Notes: generated from the letters alone by a model not told the origin. Numbered from the stretch's first letter, positions 1 to 6,454 are shown. The stretch: DNA of 7,022 bases from JBFFXF01 sp041569895 (GCA_041569895.1 JBFFXF010000342.1:1-7022); one strand, 5' to 3'. Numbers and translations are program-made.

Positions 1-162
1 CGATTCCGACTCCGATGACCGAGTCCGATTCGGGCTCTGATCTCTGTCTCGGGCTCCGACTCCGATGCTCGGCTCCGACGTCGAGCGCTTCGACGACCAC
101 GAGCGTTCTCGGGCACGGGAACTGGGACGGGGACGGGGACGAGGACGAGGACGAGGACGAAA
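1..162 (+). repeat. Intergenic modular repeat element, copy 1 (left end cut by window edge)
   Basis: This stretch upstream of the sulfatase is a composite of short periodic units and has no convincing gene. It has three parts. Bases 1-33 carry CCGA units spaced 6 or 7 nt apart (CCGA at 6, 12, 19 and 25). Bases 35-86 form a core that matches 1861-1913 in direct orientation, with 46 of 53 aligned columns identical. Bases 111-158 are eight hexamers in strict 6-nt register, ending in three GAGGAC units. The left arm probably continues beyond base 1. The same three-part order occurs in copy 2 after the sulfatase, so this is a repeat family and not chance low complexity. The function is unknown. 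Confidence 0.8.
111..158 (+). repeat. Hexamer array, right arm of repeat copy 1
   Basis: There are eight units in exact 6-nt register: GGGCAC, GGGAAC, TGGGAC, GGGGAC twice, then GAGGAC three times. The order (GGGNNC units first, GAGGAC x3 last) is the same as in the right arm of copy 2. The array ends 26 nt before the sulfatase start, so it lies in the likely 5' untranslated region or promoter zone of that gene. Confidence 0.85.
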
Positions 163-169
163 CGGGGCC

Positions 170-176
170 GGGAGGG
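170..176 (+). promoter_or_regulatory. Shine-Dalgarno site that sets the sulfatase start
   Basis: GGGAGGG lies 8 nt upstream of the ATG at 185. The frame is open upstream to 65, but there the translation is only Gly-Arg repeats from the hexamer array. This site, plus the signal sequence that begins at 185, decides the start. Confidence 0.65.
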
Positions 177-184
177 AAACACCG

Positions 185-1666
185 ATGCACGATGCGCCAC
201 GCCGCAACGCTCTCGCACTGATTCTCGTTCTCCTCCTCGTCGGCGGGTGTGCGCACGGGGGCACCGTCCGGCGGAGCGACGCGCGGCCCGGTCGGACGCC
301 GCCCAACGTCGTCCTCATCGTCTCGGACGATCAGGGCTACAACGACCTCGGCGTCATGGGCAGTGACGAGGCGCTGACGCCGAACCTCGATCGCCTGGCG
401 CGGCAGGGGGTGCTGCTGACGAGCTTCTACGTCGCCTGGCCGGCCTGCACGCCGAGCCGCGGCGCGTTGCTCACCGGTCGCTATCCGCAGCGCAACGGCG
501 TCTACGACATGATTCGCAACGAGGCGCCCGACCGCGGCCATCGGTACACGCCGGAGGACTACGCCGTCACCTGGGAGCGCATCGGCGGCATGGCCACCCG
601 CGAGATCCTCATCCCGCGCGCCCTCGAGAGCGCCGGCCACGCCAGCGGCATCTTCGGCAAGTGGGACCTCGGCATGCATCGCCGCTTCCTGCCGCTGCAG
701 CGGGGTTTCGACCAGTTCTACGGCTTCGTCAACAGCGGGATCGACTACTACACGCACGAGCGCTACGGCGTGCCATCGATGTACCGGGACAACGAGCCCA
801 CCGAGAGGGACCGCGGCACGTACGCGACGGACCTGTTTCTGCGAGAGGCGCTGCGGTTCCTCGAGGAGAACCGGCATCGCCACTTCTTCCTCTACGTGCC
901 CTTCAACGCGCCCCATGGCGCCTCGAACCTCGATCCGGCGATTCGCGGCGCCGCGCAGGCGACACCGGAATGCAAGGCGCGCTTTCCGCACCTGGAGGAC
1001 ACGCTGATCGACGGCAAGCGATATGGCAAGAACGCGCGCGTCCCGAGCCGCGAGAAGCGCCGGCTCGAGTACCTCGCCGCGGTGAGCTGCATGGACGACG
1101 CGATCGGCGCCATTCTCGACGCGCTCGACGAGCACGAGATCGCCGACGACACCCTGGTGATCTTCCTCTCCGACAACGGCGGCGGCGGCGGTGCGGACAA
1201 CGGGCCACTGCGTGGCGGCAAGGGCAGCGTCTTCGAGGGCGGCGTGCGCGTGCCGTGCATCGTCCGCTTTCCGGGTCGCGTGCCCGCCGGCACGCGGTCG
1301 GGGGAGTTCCTCACGGCACTCGAGGTCTTCCCGACCATCCTCGCCGCCGCCGGCGTCGAGCCCCCGGGCGGTGTCGTCCTCGACGGCTTCGACATGCTTC
1401 CGGTGCTGGCCGGCGACCGCCCTTCGGAGCGAGAGACGATGTTCTGGAAACGCCGCGGCCTCGAGGCAGCCCGCGTCGGCCAGTGGAAGTGGATTCGCAC
1501 CCCCGAGGGCGTGTCGCTCTTCGACCTCGAGAGCGACATCGGAGAGCAGCAGGACGTCGCCTCGACCCGACCGGAGAAGGCAGCGCAGCTCGAGAGCGCC
1601 TTCGAGTCCTGGCGCGAGAGCATGGACTGGGCCGAGCCGAAGCGAGGGCCGTTTCGCGACTTTTGA
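185..1666 (+). CDS. Lipoprotein sulfatase (arylsulfatase-type, formylglycine-dependent)
   Basis: The 493-residue protein should hydrolyse a sulfate ester, possibly on a sulfated glycan; the substrate cannot be read from sequence. Residues 8-22 form a lipoprotein signal ending in the lipobox VGGC, so Cys22 is the likely lipidated residue and the enzyme should be envelope-anchored. Sulfatase-family landmarks are the metal-binding Asp pair D48-D49 (VSDDQGYND), the CTPSR motif with C88 as the residue converted to formylglycine and R92, K159 in GKW, H244 in NAPHGA, D330-N331 in LSDNG, and K346 in RGGKGS. The C-terminal LFDLESDIGEQQDVA segment is typical of the family. One oddity is GKWDLG, where most relatives have GKWHLG, so a usual active-site His is Asp161. 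A formylglycine-generating enzyme would be needed elsewhere in the genome. The gene is flanked on both sides by the repeat element and has no obvious operon partner here. Confidence 0.95.
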   Translation: MHDAPRRNALALILVLLLVGGCAHGGTVRRSDARPGRTPPNVVLIVSDDQGYNDLGVMGSDEALTPNLDRLARQGVLLTSFYVAWPACTPSRGALLTGRYPQRNGVYDMIRNEAPDRGHRYTPEDYAVTWERIGGMATREILIPRALESAGHASGIFGKWDLGMHRRFLPLQRGFDQFYGFVNSGIDYYTHERYGVPSMYRDNEPTERDRGTYATDLFLREALRFLEENRHRHFFLYVPFNAPHGASNLDPAIRGAAQATPECKARFPHLEDTLIDGKRYGKNARVPSREKRRLEYLAAVSCMDDAIGAILDALDEHEIADDTLVIFLSDNGGGGGADNGPLRGGKGSVFEGGVRVPCIVRFPGRVPAGTRSGEFLTALEVFPTILAAAGVEPPGGVVLDGFDMLPVLAGDRPSERETMFWKRRGLEAARVGQWKWIRTPEGVSLFDLESDIGEQQDVASTRPEKAAQLESAFESWRESMDWAEPKRGPFRDF

Positions 1667-1702
1667 GGGGCGAAGGCGATCGGGGACGGAGGTGGGGAGG
1701 TC

Positions 1703-1726
1703 CGCAGATTACGCAGATTACGCAGA
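1703..1726 (+). repeat. 9-bp tandem repeat CGCAGATTA
   Basis: Two complete CGCAGATTA units (1703-1711 and 1712-1720) are followed by a partial CGCAGA (1721-1726). It is much richer in A+T than its surroundings and sits 36 nt after the sulfatase stop. From memory, similar 9-nt CAGATTACG-like repeats occur between genes in many unrelated bacterial assemblies, where they yield spurious peptides such as ITQITQ or ADYADY. The role is unknown. Confidence 0.75.
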
Positions 1727-1741
1727 ATGAGGGGGGTGGTG

Positions 1742-1858
1742 TCGGGGTCGGTCATCGGTCATCGGAATCGGTCGTCGGAATCGGAATCGGCATCGGTCAT
1801 CGGAGTCGGAATCGGGTCTCGGAGTCGGCATCGGAATCGGCATCGGAATCGGAGTCGG
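1742..1858 (+). repeat. TCGG-unit array, left arm of repeat copy 2
   Basis: TCGG occurs 19 times at steps of 6 or 7 nt (starts at 1742, 1748, 1755, 1762, 1768, 1775, 1781, 1787, 1793, 1800, 1806, 1812, 1819, 1825, 1831, 1837, 1843, 1849 and 1855). The usual unit is TCGG plus AA, CA or AG; the 7-nt steps carry an extra base, as in TCGGTCA. Bases 1793-1814 are a perfect inverted match to window bases 1-22. Confidence 0.85.
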
Positions 1859-1860
1859 TC

Positions 1861-1913
1861 CTCTGGTCTCTGTCTCGGACTCGGACTCCGACCGCTCGGC
1901 CCCGACGTCGGGC
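1861..1913 (+). repeat. Shared core of the repeat element
   Basis: This block aligns with 35-86 in direct orientation with six substitutions and one single-base gap. Unlike the arms it is not a simple tandem repeat, so the match is real evidence of common descent. It contains a 12-bp perfect palindrome CCCGACGTCGGG (1901-1912), abutted by an 8-bp palindrome GGCATGCC (1911-1918). In copy 1 only the inner CGACGTCG survives. The palindrome could be a protein site or a small hairpin. Confidence 0.75.
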
Positions 1914-1938
1914 ATGCCGGTGACGACGAGGGTCTTTC

Positions 1939-2028
1939 GGGCCCGGGACCGGGCCCGGGAACGGGAACGGGTACGGGAACGGGCACGGGAACGGGAACGG
2001 GCACGGGAACGAGGACGAGGACGAGGAC
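1939..2028 (+). repeat. G-rich hexamer array with strong G-quadruplex pattern, right arm of copy 2
   Basis: Twelve GGG runs begin at 1939 and repeat every 6 nt through 2005, so every loop is exactly 3 nt (CCC, ACC, AAC, TAC or CAC). Three GAGGAC units follow in the same register (2011-2028). On the + strand this far exceeds the usual requirement of four G-runs for an intramolecular quadruplex. It lies on the non-template strand of any transcript reading through from the sulfatase. Confidence 0.85.
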
Positions 2029-2040
2029 GAGCGCGAGCCG

Positions 2041-3276
2041 TCAGCAACTCCTCGCCGCAGCCTCGCCCGCCAGGCGGCCCGTCACCCAGGCCCAGAGGAA
2101 GTTGTAGCCGCCGATGCGGCCGACGATGTCGAGGATCTCGCCGCAGATGAAGAGGCCCCTGGTGGCGCGGCTCTCGAGCGTCGATGGGTCGACCTCGGCG
2201 AGGGGCACGCCGCCGCCGGTGACCTCCGCGACGCCGTAACCGGCATCGCCCTCGATCGGCAGCTCGTGATCGGCGAGGCACGCGATGAGGCGCCGGCGGA
2301 GCTCGCGGTCGATGTTGCCGCAGCGCATCCCGGGCGGGACGCCAGTCCGGTCGCACAGCAGCCGCGCCAGGCGTTTCGGCAGCTCCGCGCCGACCACCGA
2401 GAAGACGTCGCGCGCCTGGCTCTCGCGCAGTCGGGCGGTCCAGTACGCCGCGTCGCGACCGTTCCAGCCGACCGAGAGCGCCGCGCCGTCGCGCACCGCC
2501 CAGTGGCTGGCGTCGAGCACCGCCGGGCCGCTGAATCCACGGTGCGTGAAGAGGAGCTCGCGCGTGCGCTCCTCGACGACCCGTCCCGAGAGGCGCGCCC
2601 GCCACAGCACCGGGACACTGACGCCGGCGAGCTCGTGAAACGCGGCGTCGGACGTCGTCAGCGGCACCAGGGCGGGATAGGTCGGCAGGAGCGTGTGACC
2701 GAGCGATCGCGCGAGCTCGTATCCGGCGCCGTCCGAGCCGGTCTTCGGAAGCGACCGACCCCCGGTCGCGAGCACGACGCGTCGCGCCATCAGCGAGCCA
2801 CCGCTGCGTCGCCCCACGCGGAGCTCGTCCCCCTCGCGCTCGATCGACTCGACGCGCCACCCCTCCAGGACCGACGCGCCGGCCGCACGGCATGCAGCGA
2901 CCAGCCGATCGCGCACGACGCGCGCGTTTCCCGAGCGCGGGAAGAGCTTGCCCGTCTCGGGCTCGAGCGCCAGCTCGATGCCGATGTCCTCCTCGAAGAA
3001 GCGGCGCACGTCCGCCAGCGGCCACGTCGCCATGATCCGGCGCATGACGTTGCGCGAGCCGCTCGTGAAGAAGTCGTCGAGCGCGCACTCCGACGGGAGC
3101 ACATTGCAGCGGCCTCCGCCGCTGACGAGGATCTTCAGACCGCACGCCTTCGAGCCCTCGAGCAACGCGGCCCGCCTCCCCGCGCGCGCGGCGAACAGGG
3201 CCGCGATCAGCCCCGCCGCGCCGCCGCCGATCACCGCGACGTCGAAGCGCTCGCTGCCATCGGGATCGGCCGTCAC
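2041..3276 (-). CDS. HI0933/YhiN-family FAD-dependent flavoprotein (putative oxidoreductase)
   Basis: The 411-residue protein belongs to the flavoprotein family also labelled aminoacetone-oxidase-like or BaiN-like; the physiological substrate of most members is unknown. The N-terminal Rossmann motif VIGGGAAGL (residues 15-23) binds FAD. Other family marks are KILVSGGGRCN (48-58), ATGG (170-173), LFTHRGFSGPAVLD (242-255), and the C-terminal GEILD (379-383) with GGYNFLWAW (389-397), which completes the FAD site. No signal peptide or membrane segment is seen, so it is probably cytoplasmic. I choose the GTG at 3276 because it overlaps the stop of the glycosyltransferase gene as GTGA and has GGAGGT 9 nt upstream. 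The frame extends to an ATG at 3321, but that adds 15 residues with no family resemblance. It is the last gene of the operon; no clear terminator hairpin follows. Confidence 0.93.
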   Translation of the reverse strand: MTADPDGSERFDVAVIGGGAAGLIAALFAARAGRRAALLEGSKACGLKILVSGGGRCNVLPSECALDDFFTSGSRNVMRRIMATWPLADVRRFFEEDIGIELALEPETGKLFPRSGNARVVRDRLVAACRAAGASVLEGWRVESIEREGDELRVGRRSGGSLMARRVVLATGGRSLPKTGSDGAGYELARSLGHTLLPTYPALVPLTTSDAAFHELAGVSVPVLWRARLSGRVVEERTRELLFTHRGFSGPAVLDASHWAVRDGAALSVGWNGRDAAYWTARLRESQARDVFSVVGAELPKRLARLLCDRTGVPPGMRCGNIDRELRRRLIACLADHELPIEGDAGYGVAEVTGGGVPLAEVDPSTLESRATRGLFICGEILDIVGRIGGYNFLWAWVTGRLAGEAAARSC

Positions 3277-4562
3277 GATGCCCCGACCTCCGCTCGCCTG
3301 CGGCGCATGACGTCGAGCCACACGGTCTCGACGCGCTCGAAGACCGCCTCCCAGGTGAACGGCGCCAGCCGCGGGTCGATGCCGTCGACGGCCTCCCCGG
3401 AGTCTCGGCCGGAGGGAGCCCGATCGAGCGCCGTTCGCAGCGTGCGCGCCAGCCGCTCGACGTACGCGGGCCGGTCCGCCGGGTCGGGCGTGTCGGCGCC
3501 GACGAGGCGCGGCATCGGCACGCGCGCGAGCGCGTCACCGGCGACCTCGACGACCGGCGCGAGGCCGGGGAGGTCGTTGCTCACCAGGCGGCATCCGCAC
3601 GCGAGCGCCTCGACGAGGACGAGCCCGAGGCCCTCGAAGAACGACGGCAGTACGAAGACCTTGGTCTCGCGCATGCGCGCCGCGAGGTCCGGCTGTTCGA
3701 GCTTCCCGTGCCAGGCGACGCCAGGCGTCTCCTCGACGCGCCGCCGCAGCTCGTCGGCCTCGGCTCCGGAGCCGGAACCGGCGACGTGGAGGACCGCCGA
3801 TGGGCTCTCGCCGCGCACGATGTCGAAGGCGTCGAGGAGGCAGTCGAGTCCCTTCGCGCGGCTCAGCTTGCCGGCGAAGAGCAGCGTCGGACCCGCATCG
3901 TCCACCCGTCCGCGCGCGTGGAAGACCGCCGCGTCGTACCCGGCGCCGACGACGTGGCAGCGCGTCGGGTCGAGACCGTACTCGCGCGCGTACTCCTGCC
4001 GGTGGAGCTCGTGGAGGACGACGATGGCGTCGTTTCTGCCGCAGCCGGCGCGCACGGACGCGGCGAGCCCGGGGCACGAGCGGAGCTGGCGGAGCGCGGT
4101 GCCGTGACCGTGCATGACGACCGGAGTGTGCGGAAAGACATCGCGGAGGAGCGAGCTGACGATCCAGGCGTGATGGGCGTGCACGACGTCGGGCTGGAAG
4201 GCGTCGCGGACGCGCGCGAGCAGGTCGATCCACGCGACCCGGTACGCCTCGACCTGACCCGGCTCCATGGCGGAGAAGCGGGTGCTCCGGTAGGGCATGA
4301 CGTCGCTCATGCCGGGGACCGGGAACTCCACGTCCGGCGCGCGCGATGGCGGGCCGGAGTCGGGCGCGAAGAGAAGCGGCGCCACCGCGTCCGGGGGCAG
4401 GTCGCCGACGCGGGGCCGCGGATCGTCGGCGGGCACGCCGCAGACGGCGCGCTGCTCCCAGCCCGCGCGCGCCGCCTGCCTGACGAGCGCGTGCAGCGTG
4501 ACGCCGCTGCCCGTGAGACCGGGTCGCTGCGAGAGAACGTGGAGCACGCGGCCCGTCGGCAT
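3273..4562 (-). CDS. GT4-type glycosyltransferase (GT-B fold)
   Basis: The 429-residue protein should transfer a sugar from an activated donor to an unknown acceptor in the cytoplasm or at the inner face of the membrane. The N-terminal acceptor half opens with a beta strand and a Gly-containing loop (RVLHVLSQRPGLTGSGV, residues 5-21) and includes PDVVHAHHAW (124-133) and HGHGTALR (151-158). The C-terminal donor half starts at LLFAGKLSRAKGLD (227-240) and carries the E-x7-E nucleotide-sugar signature EGLGLVLVE (E310 and E318), followed by ALACGCRLVSNDLPG. Length is usual for GT4. The ATG at 4562 lies 3 nt after the stop of the phosphatase gene, with no clear Shine-Dalgarno, so it probably relies on re-initiation. 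Its stop overlaps the flavoprotein start. The sugar and acceptor cannot be assigned; the operon partner is a putative lipid phosphatase, which would fit a lipid acceptor. Confidence 0.92.
   Translation of the reverse strand: MPTGRVLHVLSQRPGLTGSGVTLHALVRQAARAGWEQRAVCGVPADDPRPRVGDLPPDAVAPLLFAPDSGPPSRAPDVEFPVPGMSDVMPYRSTRFSAMEPGQVEAYRVAWIDLLARVRDAFQPDVVHAHHAWIVSSLLRDVFPHTPVVMHGHGTALRQLRSCPGLAASVRAGCGRNDAIVVLHELHRQEYAREYGLDPTRCHVVGAGYDAAVFHARGRVDDAGPTLLFAGKLSRAKGLDCLLDAFDIVRGESPSAVLHVAGSGSGAEADELRRRVEETPGVAWHGKLEQPDLAARMRETKVFVLPSFFEGLGLVLVEALACGCRLVSNDLPGLAPVVEVAGDALARVPMPRLVGADTPDPADRPAYVERLARTLRTALDRAPSGRDSGEAVDGIDPRLAPFTWEAVFERVETVWLDVMRRRRAEVGAS
3286..3291 (-). promoter_or_regulatory. Shine-Dalgarno for the flavoprotein GTG start
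   Basis: GGAGGT on the - strand lies inside the last codons of the glycosyltransferase gene, 9 nt before the GTG at 3276. With the GTGA stop/start overlap it indicates coupled translation and decides the start. Confidence 0.75.
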
Positions 4563-4565
4563 CGG

Positions 4566-5675
4566 TCAGCGCGGCGCCGCCCGCGCGGGCAGCTCGACGG
4601 ACGCCGGGTCGTCGAAGAGCTCCCACCGGCTCGCGTCGATTCCATCGAAGACGCGGCGGAAACGATCGTCGTCACGCGACGCGCCGGTGACGTTGCGGAT
4701 CAGGACGCGCTCGATGCGGTCGCCGTGCTTGCGCAGGAGCGCCGCGTAGACCTCGGGGTCCTGCTCACCGCTGTCGCCGACGAGGATGAAGCGCCGTTTC
4801 GGGTACGCCGCGAGGATCGGCTCGATCTGGAGCGGCTTGGTCTCGGTGCCCTTCTTGAAGACGTTGGCGATCGAGCGGTCCCTGAAGCGGACGAGCTTGA
4901 GGTGAAACGTCGCCGGCGGGAGCTCGACGCGCGTCGTGAACTCCCGCAGCGGTTCGTAGAGGTGCCAGGGGCTCGAGGAGACGAAGTGGAAGGACGCCCC
5001 GCGCTCCTCGAGCGCGCGGTAGAGCTCGACCATGCCGGGCGCCGGCCGGAACTCCTCGAGGAACGTCGCCGCGAACATCTTCCTGTGATCGGTGACGTTC
5101 GTGATCTTCACGGTGTCGTCGATGTCGCTGATCACCGACAGCCCCTCGGGCTCGACGAGGTGGACGCTGCCCGCGAAACGGCGCGCGTCCCCGGCGGGCA
5201 GCACGGCGGACACCTCGAGCCGGCCGTCCCTGGCGTGCCGCTCGACCGCCGCCGCGGCGATCGTCACCTCCGCCTCGAAGTGGCCGTTGGGGGCGGACGG
5301 CGGCAGCACGTGCTTCTCGCCGGCGACCTGCACCGCGACGCGCTTGCCGCGCTCGTTGTCGACGAGAAACAGATCGACACGCCGATCGAAGTACGCACGG
5401 TTGGCATCGGTGACCTCGAGGTCGTACTTCAGGTCGAGAAACTCCTCGAGGGCCTTCTTGCGCACCCGGCTGCGCTCGGGCTCGTGAATCCAGCCGTGAA
5501 TCGGGACGATCCAGCCGGCGCCGTCGGCGCTGCGCCGGGCGTGGGTGTCGAAGAAGACGATGCGCTCGTCGGACGCGATCGGAGACGGCGAGGGGTCGGA
5601 TGTCGATCGATACATGAACCACCCCACGGCGAAAAGGGCCAGTCCCGCACAGAGACTCTGCGATCGTCGCTTCAC
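4566..5675 (-). CDS. Membrane-anchored App1-type (DUF2183) phosphatase
   Basis: The 369-residue protein resembles the App1 phosphatidate phosphatase catalytic domain, a HAD-like fold that in yeast dephosphorylates phosphatidic acid; bacterial substrates are mostly untested. Residues 8-21 are hydrophobic after a basic start (MKRRSQSL), giving one N-terminal membrane anchor or uncleaved signal. The region at about 38-175 (WIVPIHGWIHEPE onward) is the N-terminal domain usual in this family. The catalytic DxDxT motif is SDIDDTVK with D184, D186 and T188. FVSSSPWHLY (Ser-rich motif II, 231-240), FKKGTETK (Lys at about 274-275) and LVGDSGEQDPE (acidic motif near D301 and D306) complete the HAD set. 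I choose the GTG at 5675: it overlaps the upstream stop as GTGA, has AAGGAG 9 nt upstream, and the longer open frame to 6056 reads as Arg/Ala-rich shadow of the neighbour gene. Whether the catalytic domain faces the cytoplasm or the periplasm is not resolved. Confidence 0.93.
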   Translation of the reverse strand: MKRRSQSLCAGLALFAVGWFMYRSTSDPSPSPIASDERIVFFDTHARRSADGAGWIVPIHGWIHEPERSRVRKKALEEFLDLKYDLEVTDANRAYFDRRVDLFLVDNERGKRVAVQVAGEKHVLPPSAPNGHFEAEVTIAAAAVERHARDGRLEVSAVLPAGDARRFAGSVHLVEPEGLSVISDIDDTVKITNVTDHRKMFAATFLEEFRPAPGMVELYRALEERGASFHFVSSSPWHLYEPLREFTTRVELPPATFHLKLVRFRDRSIANVFKKGTETKPLQIEPILAAYPKRRFILVGDSGEQDPEVYAALLRKHGDRIERVLIRNVTGASRDDDRFRRVFDGIDASRWELFDDPASVELPARAAPR

Positions 5676-6454
5676 CGGCCAGCGCTCCTTCCGCTCACGC
5701 GCCACCGCAGGGTCTCGCTGCCGGCGGCCCGCCAGTCGCGCTCGAAGGCGTCGCGATCGGGCCACGACGAGCGCGGCAAGCGAGTGGCCATGACGGACAC
5801 CGTGAGCTCGGGCACGGCGAGCGGCCACGGGTCCAGCGTGAGCTCGCCGGCGTCGAGGTCGAGGTCGATCTCCGCCGAGCGCTCGCCGAAGGGCAGGGGC
5901 GGCGAGCGCTCGATCGGACCGATGGCCCCGAGGAGCAGCAGCGACAGCGCGTCGGCGACGCCGATCAGGTCGCGCGCGGCGTCCACCGACGGCGTCTCGA
6001 TCGCGGCGCGCTCCAGCGAGTCTCCGGCGGCCAGCGTCTCCCGGAACGCCTGGCATCTCGCGTCGAGCTCCTCGATGAACGCCTTCTCCCGCGCCGCCTC
6101 CGCGCCGCCTCCGCCGTGCTTGCGATAGAGAGACAGCGCGTGGAGCGCCACGACGAGGCCCGCGTAGGGATCGCGCGACCCGGCGAGCTCGACGCTCCTG
6201 CGCCAGATCTCGGTGTGCTCCTCGACCGGCATCGCGGTGAAGTCGACCGGCGCGCAGTCCTCGTCGAGGAGCGGCGAGCGCTCCGCCTCGATCCAGCCGT
6301 CGTCGTGGTGGGTCACCGCCTCGAGAAAGCGCCTCCAGATCTCCGCCGGCAGGAGGTCGGGGCGCGTCCAGGCCGCGGCGATCTCGCCGCTCGAGGCGGC
6401 ATGGTCCGGCTGCCGAACGAGGACGAGCTCGCCCTGCTCCCGGACGACGATCAT
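5672..6454 (-). CDS. DUF3891-type protein of unknown function
   Basis: The 260-residue protein resembles the DUF3891 family, whose function is not established. The opening MIVVREQGELVLVRQPDHA, with Q15 and H18, and the segment THHDDGW (residues 48-54) are the recognisable parts. His18, His49, His50, Asp51, His80 and His105 could form a metal site like those in HD-type hydrolases, but this is inference. There is no signal peptide. A C-terminal part (about 195-250) is rich in acidic beta-like sequence (AEIDLDLDAGELTLDPWPL). The frame is open to an ATG at 6622, but the added 56 residues look unlike protein and the family begins at MIV. This ATG has no Shine-Dalgarno of its own, yet it overlaps the stop of a 9-codon upstream ORF as ATGA. 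It is the first substantial gene of the operon, and its stop overlaps the phosphatase start. Confidence 0.8.
   Translation of the reverse strand: MIVVREQGELVLVRQPDHAASSGEIAAAWTRPDLLPAEIWRRFLEAVTHHDDGWIEAERSPLLDEDCAPVDFTAMPVEEHTEIWRRSVELAGSRDPYAGLVVALHALSLYRKHGGGGAEAAREKAFIEELDARCQAFRETLAAGDSLERAAIETPSVDAARDLIGVADALSLLLLGAIGPIERSPPLPFGERSAEIDLDLDAGELTLDPWPLAVPELTVSVMATRLPRSSWPDRDAFERDWRAAGSETLRWRVSGRSAGR
5685..5690 (-). promoter_or_regulatory. Shine-Dalgarno for the phosphatase GTG start
   Basis: AAGGAG on the - strand sits within the end of the DUF3891-type gene, 9 nt before the GTG at 5675. The arrangement is the same as at the flavoprotein start, supporting coupled translation and the short N-terminus of the phosphatase. 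Confidence 0.75.

Larger units (their letters stand above)
1741..2030 (+). repeat. Intergenic modular repeat element, copy 2
   Basis: This fills most of the 374-base spacer between the convergent sulfatase and flavoprotein genes. It has a left arm of 19 TCGG units (1742-1858), a core (1861-1913) matching copy 1, and a right arm of 15 hexamers (1939-2028) ending in GAGGAC x3. All reading frames through the arms are long because the hexamers contain no stop codons; the resulting peptides (SESESE, GTGTGT, RTRTRT) show no protein-like character. I see no gene in it. The right arm stops 11 bases before the flavoprotein stop codon. Confidence 0.85.

Noticed and set aside
65..184. N-terminal extension of the sulfatase frame to an ATG at 65
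   Set aside because: The extra 40 residues are mostly Gly-Arg repeats from the hexamer array, and they would bury the lipoprotein signal. The ATG at 185 has a good ribosome site.
185..1666. Composite transposon or cassette with the sulfatase as cargo
   Set aside because: No transposase, terminal inverted repeats or target duplications are visible; the flanking copies are incomplete or rearranged. It remains possible only as recombination between repeats.
1741..2030. CRISPR array
   Set aside because: The units are 6-7 nt and contiguous, with no 25-40 nt repeats or unique spacers.
1727..2107. + strand ORF of 126 residues with SESES and GTGTGT repeats
   Set aside because: The hexamer arrays lack stop codons in every frame, so all frames stay open. 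The composition is dictated by the repeat, and the end overlaps the flavoprotein gene.
1718..3538. 606-residue - strand open frame through the flavoprotein and repeat element
   Set aside because: It is Arg-rich, out of frame with the flavoprotein, and its C-terminal RARSRSRARS-like repeats come from the hexamer arrays.
5676..6056. N-terminal extension of the phosphatase frame to an ATG at 6056
   Set aside because: The extra 127 residues are Arg/Ala-rich shadow of the DUF3891-type gene. The GTG at 5675 has an SD and a GTGA overlap.
3708..6128. 806-residue + strand open frame antisense to the operon
   Set aside because: It overlaps three well-supported - strand genes, is rich in Arg, Glu, Val and Asp in the way GC-rich antisense frames are, and shows no recognisable domain.
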